From UBA6522 sp965237785 (GTDB taxonomy: Bacteria > Pseudomonadota > Gammaproteobacteria > Steroidobacterales > Rariloculaceae), in NCBI GenBank assembly GCA_965237785.1, contig OZ250159.1, forward strand, positions 3,968,001 to 4,032,000: DNA of 64,000 nucleotides. Reading direction: 5' to 3'. A model generated the notes under the pieces. The model did not search any database and was not told the DNA's origin. It saw only the letters and a program-made list of their open reading frames with translations. Positions within the stretch are counted from its first letter, which is position 1. Each line of letters opens with the position of its first letter. The position numbers and the translations under genes were made by a program. Positions 61,430 to 64,000 of the stretch are shown piece by piece.

Positions 61430-64000
61430 ATGAAGAATCCATCAGCTGCCACATCCATGCTATGCGCTGCTGTGCTCGTGTTTTGCAGCGCCCAGACGGC
61501 CCTTGCACAACTCTCAAGTTCTCTAGAACACGAGGCATTACCAACCGCCCGCTCGGGTGAACGCATCCACATCGCCACCGAGTTCGCCACAGAGTCTTCC
61601 GTTGATTCCGTACGCGTCTATTTCAGGGCCGCGAGCGATGTCCCTTACGCGTTTGTACCGATGCAAGCTGACGGTTCGAATTACGCCGGGGTTCTGCCTG
61701 CTCTTGCGCCCGGTGCGCAGACCTTGGAATACTTGATCCTTGTCCGCAGCCTCAGCGGCGGGATCGAAACCTCTCAGACCTTTCGGGTCGAAGTTCAGGA
61801 CGGCGTTGAATCGGATTCGTCCGCCCAGCCGCTCACGGTGTACACGGAGTCGCCGCTGGCGCCTCCAGGCCTGCCCGGTTTCGCGGACAATCTTCTGATC
61901 GAGACCATCGAGCCGCAAGTCCGCTACGGTCAACTTGCAGGCATCATCGACGAGACGACCGAGGAGTCTTCGGGCACGTCGGCACCCACCAATACGCCCT
62001 CTCCGACCACGACGTCCCCAACCACGGCCGGCTCCCGTGCGGGCATTGGTACGCTGGGCATGGTCGGCTTCGGCGCGCTGGTAGTCGGCCTCGGCACAGC
62101 TAGTGGCGACAGAGGAACGTCTAACCGGCCGCCATCGTTTGCGGGAACCGGAACACTTTCCCGGAGCGTCGCCGAAGGCGCGTCCGGCGCCATCGGCAGC
62201 CCTCTGACCGCGACGGACCCTGACGGCAACCGGCTGATCTATAGCCTCGTCGGCGCCGACGCCGCAGCGTTTGAAATCGACAGCCAAACCGCGCAATTGT
62301 CCGTGCGCGATTCGACCACCCTGAATTTCGAAGAGCACACGACATATACGTTTGAAGTCCGGGCCTCGGACGGCAACCTCACCGCCTCGAGAGCCCTGCA
62401 GGTCTCTGTCACCGATGTGGACGAGCCCCCCGGACGGGCCGGTGCGCCCACCATCTCGCCGGTGTCCGAATCCCGACTGGACGTGTCGTGGACCCAACCG
62501 GCCAACACGGGCCCGGAAATTACCGGCTACGGCATACGCTACCGCATCGACGGCCGCGGCGAATGGCAGAGCCTTTCGCTTACAGGTGCGGGCAGAAGCG
62601 TCGAGTTGACCGATCTCTCGATACGGACCCGCTACGAAGTACAGGTACGAGCCATCAACGATGAAGGCGTAGGCGAATGGTCTCCTTCCGGTAGAGCATC
62701 CACGGACGAGCCACCCTGGTGGGATGACTGGCTTGCGCTCAGGGCGTTCCACAGGGAAGCCCATGGGTATGCCTGGGAGCGCAACGATAACTGGTCCTCC
62801 TCCTTCAACGCGCCAACAGCGGAGGAACTCGATTCATGGTACGGCGTGACGGTCTCGGACGGGCGTGTCACCCGGCTTGAGCTGGATCGAAATTCCCTGG
62901 AGGGGCCGATTCCGACGACGCTGACCCGTCTCACGGCCTTGCAGGTCCTTTCGCTTCCCCGCAATGAACTGTCCGGGCCGATTCCGCCGGAGCTGGGCAC
63001 CATGTCCAGCCTGAGGGTGCTCGCGCTTCACGAGAATGCCTTGTCGGGCCCTATCCCCGTTGCACTGACCAGGCTGCCCAACCTGCGCGTTCTCATTCTG
63101 AGCGGGAATGCACTGACAGGGTCGATTCCGCCGGAGCTGGCCAACCTCCCGGCGCTCGTATCCCTGAATCTTCAACGCAATGCGCTGACAGGCGCCATCC
63201 CGGCGGAGCTGGCCGCCTTGGCCCGGCTACAGACGCTTGCTCTGTCCGGGAACGCCCTGACGGGTCCGATTCCGCCGGAGCTTGGCAAGCTGTCCCGGCT
63301 CGTGGACCTGCGACTCGACACCAATGAGCTGGCCGGCCCGGTCCCGCCCGAGCTGGGCAACCTTTCCAGCCTCGAGACACTCTACCTGGAGCGCAACAAG
63401 CTCTCGGGCCCGCTGCCGGGAAGCCTGGTGAACCTGGCTGCTTTGAACGAGTTCCAATGGGGAGACCAGAACACCGCTGAGGGAAAATCGCCTTTGTGCG
63501 CACCCACCGATCCGGTGTTCCAGACCTGGCTGGCAGGCGTTTCCATTCGCTTCGGACCGAACTGCGGGCCCGTTTCGGGCAAGTTATTGGACGACTGGCG
63601 CGCGCTCGTGGCGCTGTACAAGGCCACGAACGGCGCCGATTGGCGGAACAACTTCAATTGGTCCCCGTCCGAGAGTCCGCCCACGGCGGCGGAATTCGAC
63701 AACTGGTACGGGGTCACCGTGTCCGACAACCGCGTGACCCATCTTCACCTGGGCTCGAATTCCCTGACCGGTTCTATCCCTGCCGAACTGGGCAGCTTGT
63801 CCGAACTGGTGGTCCTCAGCCTTCGGGACAACACGCTGACCGGGCCGATACCGGCGGAATTGGGCAACCTGTCCCGCCTGCAAGGGCTCTTCCTCTTCAA
63901 TAATCAACTGACAGGTTCACTCCCCCGTTCACTGGGCAACCTGGGTGCGCTGGACGCTCTCTGGCTTCAGCGAAACAAGCTGACCGGTCCGATCCCTGCC
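61430..64000 (+). CDS. Large exported cadherin/FN3/leucine-rich-repeat protein, 3' end beyond window
   Basis: An open frame of 857 codons that runs off the window. Residues 1-26 are a signal peptide (MKNPSAATSMLCAAVLVFCS...ALA). A first beta domain is followed by a Thr/Ser/Pro linker and a hydrophobic stretch (GIGTLGMVGFGALVVGLGTA, about 203-222). Then come a cadherin-like domain (LTATDPDGNRLIYSLVGADA, about 235-330), a fibronectin III domain (about 335-428), and plant-like LRRs (LSGPIPPEL, LTGSIPPEL, LTGAIPAEL). From about residue 720 a second LRR module starts with the same lead-in (DDWRALVALYK, WYGVTVSD). It is probably a surface adhesion or binding protein. No good ribosome site is seen at ATG 61430; ATG 61457 is an alternative. 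Confidence 0.82.
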   Translation, partial: MKNPSAATSMLCAAVLVFCSAQTALAQLSSSLEHEALPTARSGERIHIATEFATESSVDSVRVYFRAASDVPYAFVPMQADGSNYAGVLPALAPGAQTLEYLILVRSLSGGIETSQTFRVEVQDGVESDSSAQPLTVYTESPLAPPGLPGFADNLLIETIEPQVRYGQLAGIIDETTEESSGTSAPTNTPSPTTTSPTTAGSRAGIGTLGMVGFGALVVGLGTASGDRGTSNRPPSFAGTGTLSRSVAEGASGAIGSPLTATDPDGNRLIYSLVGADAAAFEIDSQTAQLSVRDSTTLNFEEHTTYTFEVRASDGNLTASRALQVSVTDVDEPPGRAGAPTISPVSESRLDVSWTQPANTGPEITGYGIRYRIDGRGEWQSLSLTGAGRSVELTDLSIRTRYEVQVRAINDEGVGEWSPSGRASTDEPPWWDDWLALRAFHREAHGYAWERNDNWSSSFNAPTAEELDSWYGVTVSDGRVTRLELDRNSLEGPIPTTLTRLTALQVLSLPRNELSGPIPPELGTMSSLRVLALHENALSGPIPVALTRLPNLRVLILSGNALTGSIPPELANLPALVSLNLQRNALTGAIPAELAALARLQTLALSGNALTGPIPPELGKLSRLVDLRLDTNELAGPVPPELGNLSSLETLYLERNKLSGPLPGSLVNLAALNEFQWGDQNTAEGKSPLCAPTDPVFQTWLAGVSIRFGPNCGPVSGKLLDDWRALVALYKATNGADWRNNFNWSPSESPPTAAEFDNWYGVTVSDNRVTHLHLGSNSLTGSIPAELGSLSELVVLSLRDNTLTGPIPAELGNLSRLQGLFLFNNQLTGSLPRSLGNLGALDALWLQRNKLTGPIPA

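Noticed and set aside
62860..63450. CRISPR-like or tandem DNA repeat
   Set aside because: The periodicity is that of 24-residue leucine-rich repeats in the coding frame; the units vary and there are no spacers.
1..64000. TGA read as Trp throughout (alternative genetic code)
   Set aside because: TGA ends many genes at natural positions, including ATGA overlaps in the cupin, RIT and carnitine operons, and Trp is written TGG. Only the propeller site needs recoding.

Overview
The window is GC-rich DNA with dense bacterial gene packing. TonB-dependent receptors, quinolinate-type NAD synthesis, carnitine/acyl-CoA catabolism and an IS66 element point to a Pseudomonadota bacterium, most likely a heterotrophic gammaproteobacterium. 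The sequence alone does not fix the genus.

Layout. (1) 1-16160: a tRNA with anticodon CAT and a TPR protein precede three paralogous, exported, roughly 1270-residue NHL-type beta-propeller proteins (1582-5388 and 5585-9403 on +, 12347-16160 on -) arranged around a TonB-dependent receptor. Each propeller gene carries an in-frame TGA at the same place in its first repeat, and exactly 17 bases after each TGA is a hairpin with loop GGAC. This matches the published model of a bacterial SECIS element, so the family is a candidate selenoprotein family; it is the most interesting signal here. The third copy also has a +1 frameshift near its 3' end. (2) 16494-23709: a DUF885 lipoprotein, then a six-gene minus-strand operon (MarR regulator, CMD-family protein, gentisate-dioxygenase-like bicupin, flavin reductase, sodium:solute symporter, NicC-like flavin monooxygenase) that looks like uptake, hydroxylation and ring cleavage of a hydroxylated aromatic or pyridine acid. 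(3) 23864-42316: a plus-strand island with three leaderless TAXI-like binding-fold proteins, three long and two short 3-hydroxyanthranilate-dioxygenase-like cupins, a flavodoxin, a second TonB receptor, DUF6152 proteins, an MFS transporter, a ferredoxin-reductase-like flavoprotein, an arylsulfotransferase-like protein, a VTT membrane protein and an amidohydrolase. Gene junctions show repeated duplication and end-swapping. (4) 42493-48589: a five-gene operon for gamma-butyrobetaine/carnitine breakdown. (5) 48614-51257: nadA-nadB. (6) 51419-57824: a complete IS66-family element (8-bp target duplication, matching inverted repeats) carrying a DUF4338 passenger gene; its transposase gene is split by a complete three-recombinase (RIT) element. 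(7) 57825-61015: decaying gene fragments and an rve-type insertion sequence. (8) 61430-64000: the 5' part of a large exported cadherin/FN3/leucine-rich-repeat protein that runs off the window.

How the parts may work together: the propellers and the first receptor probably form one surface or periplasmic module. The two central clusters combine outer-membrane uptake, cytoplasmic binding proteins, cupin oxygenases and redox partners, as expected for catabolism of an aromatic compound whose identity the sequence does not give. Functions are inferred from motifs read by eye; no database search was possible.
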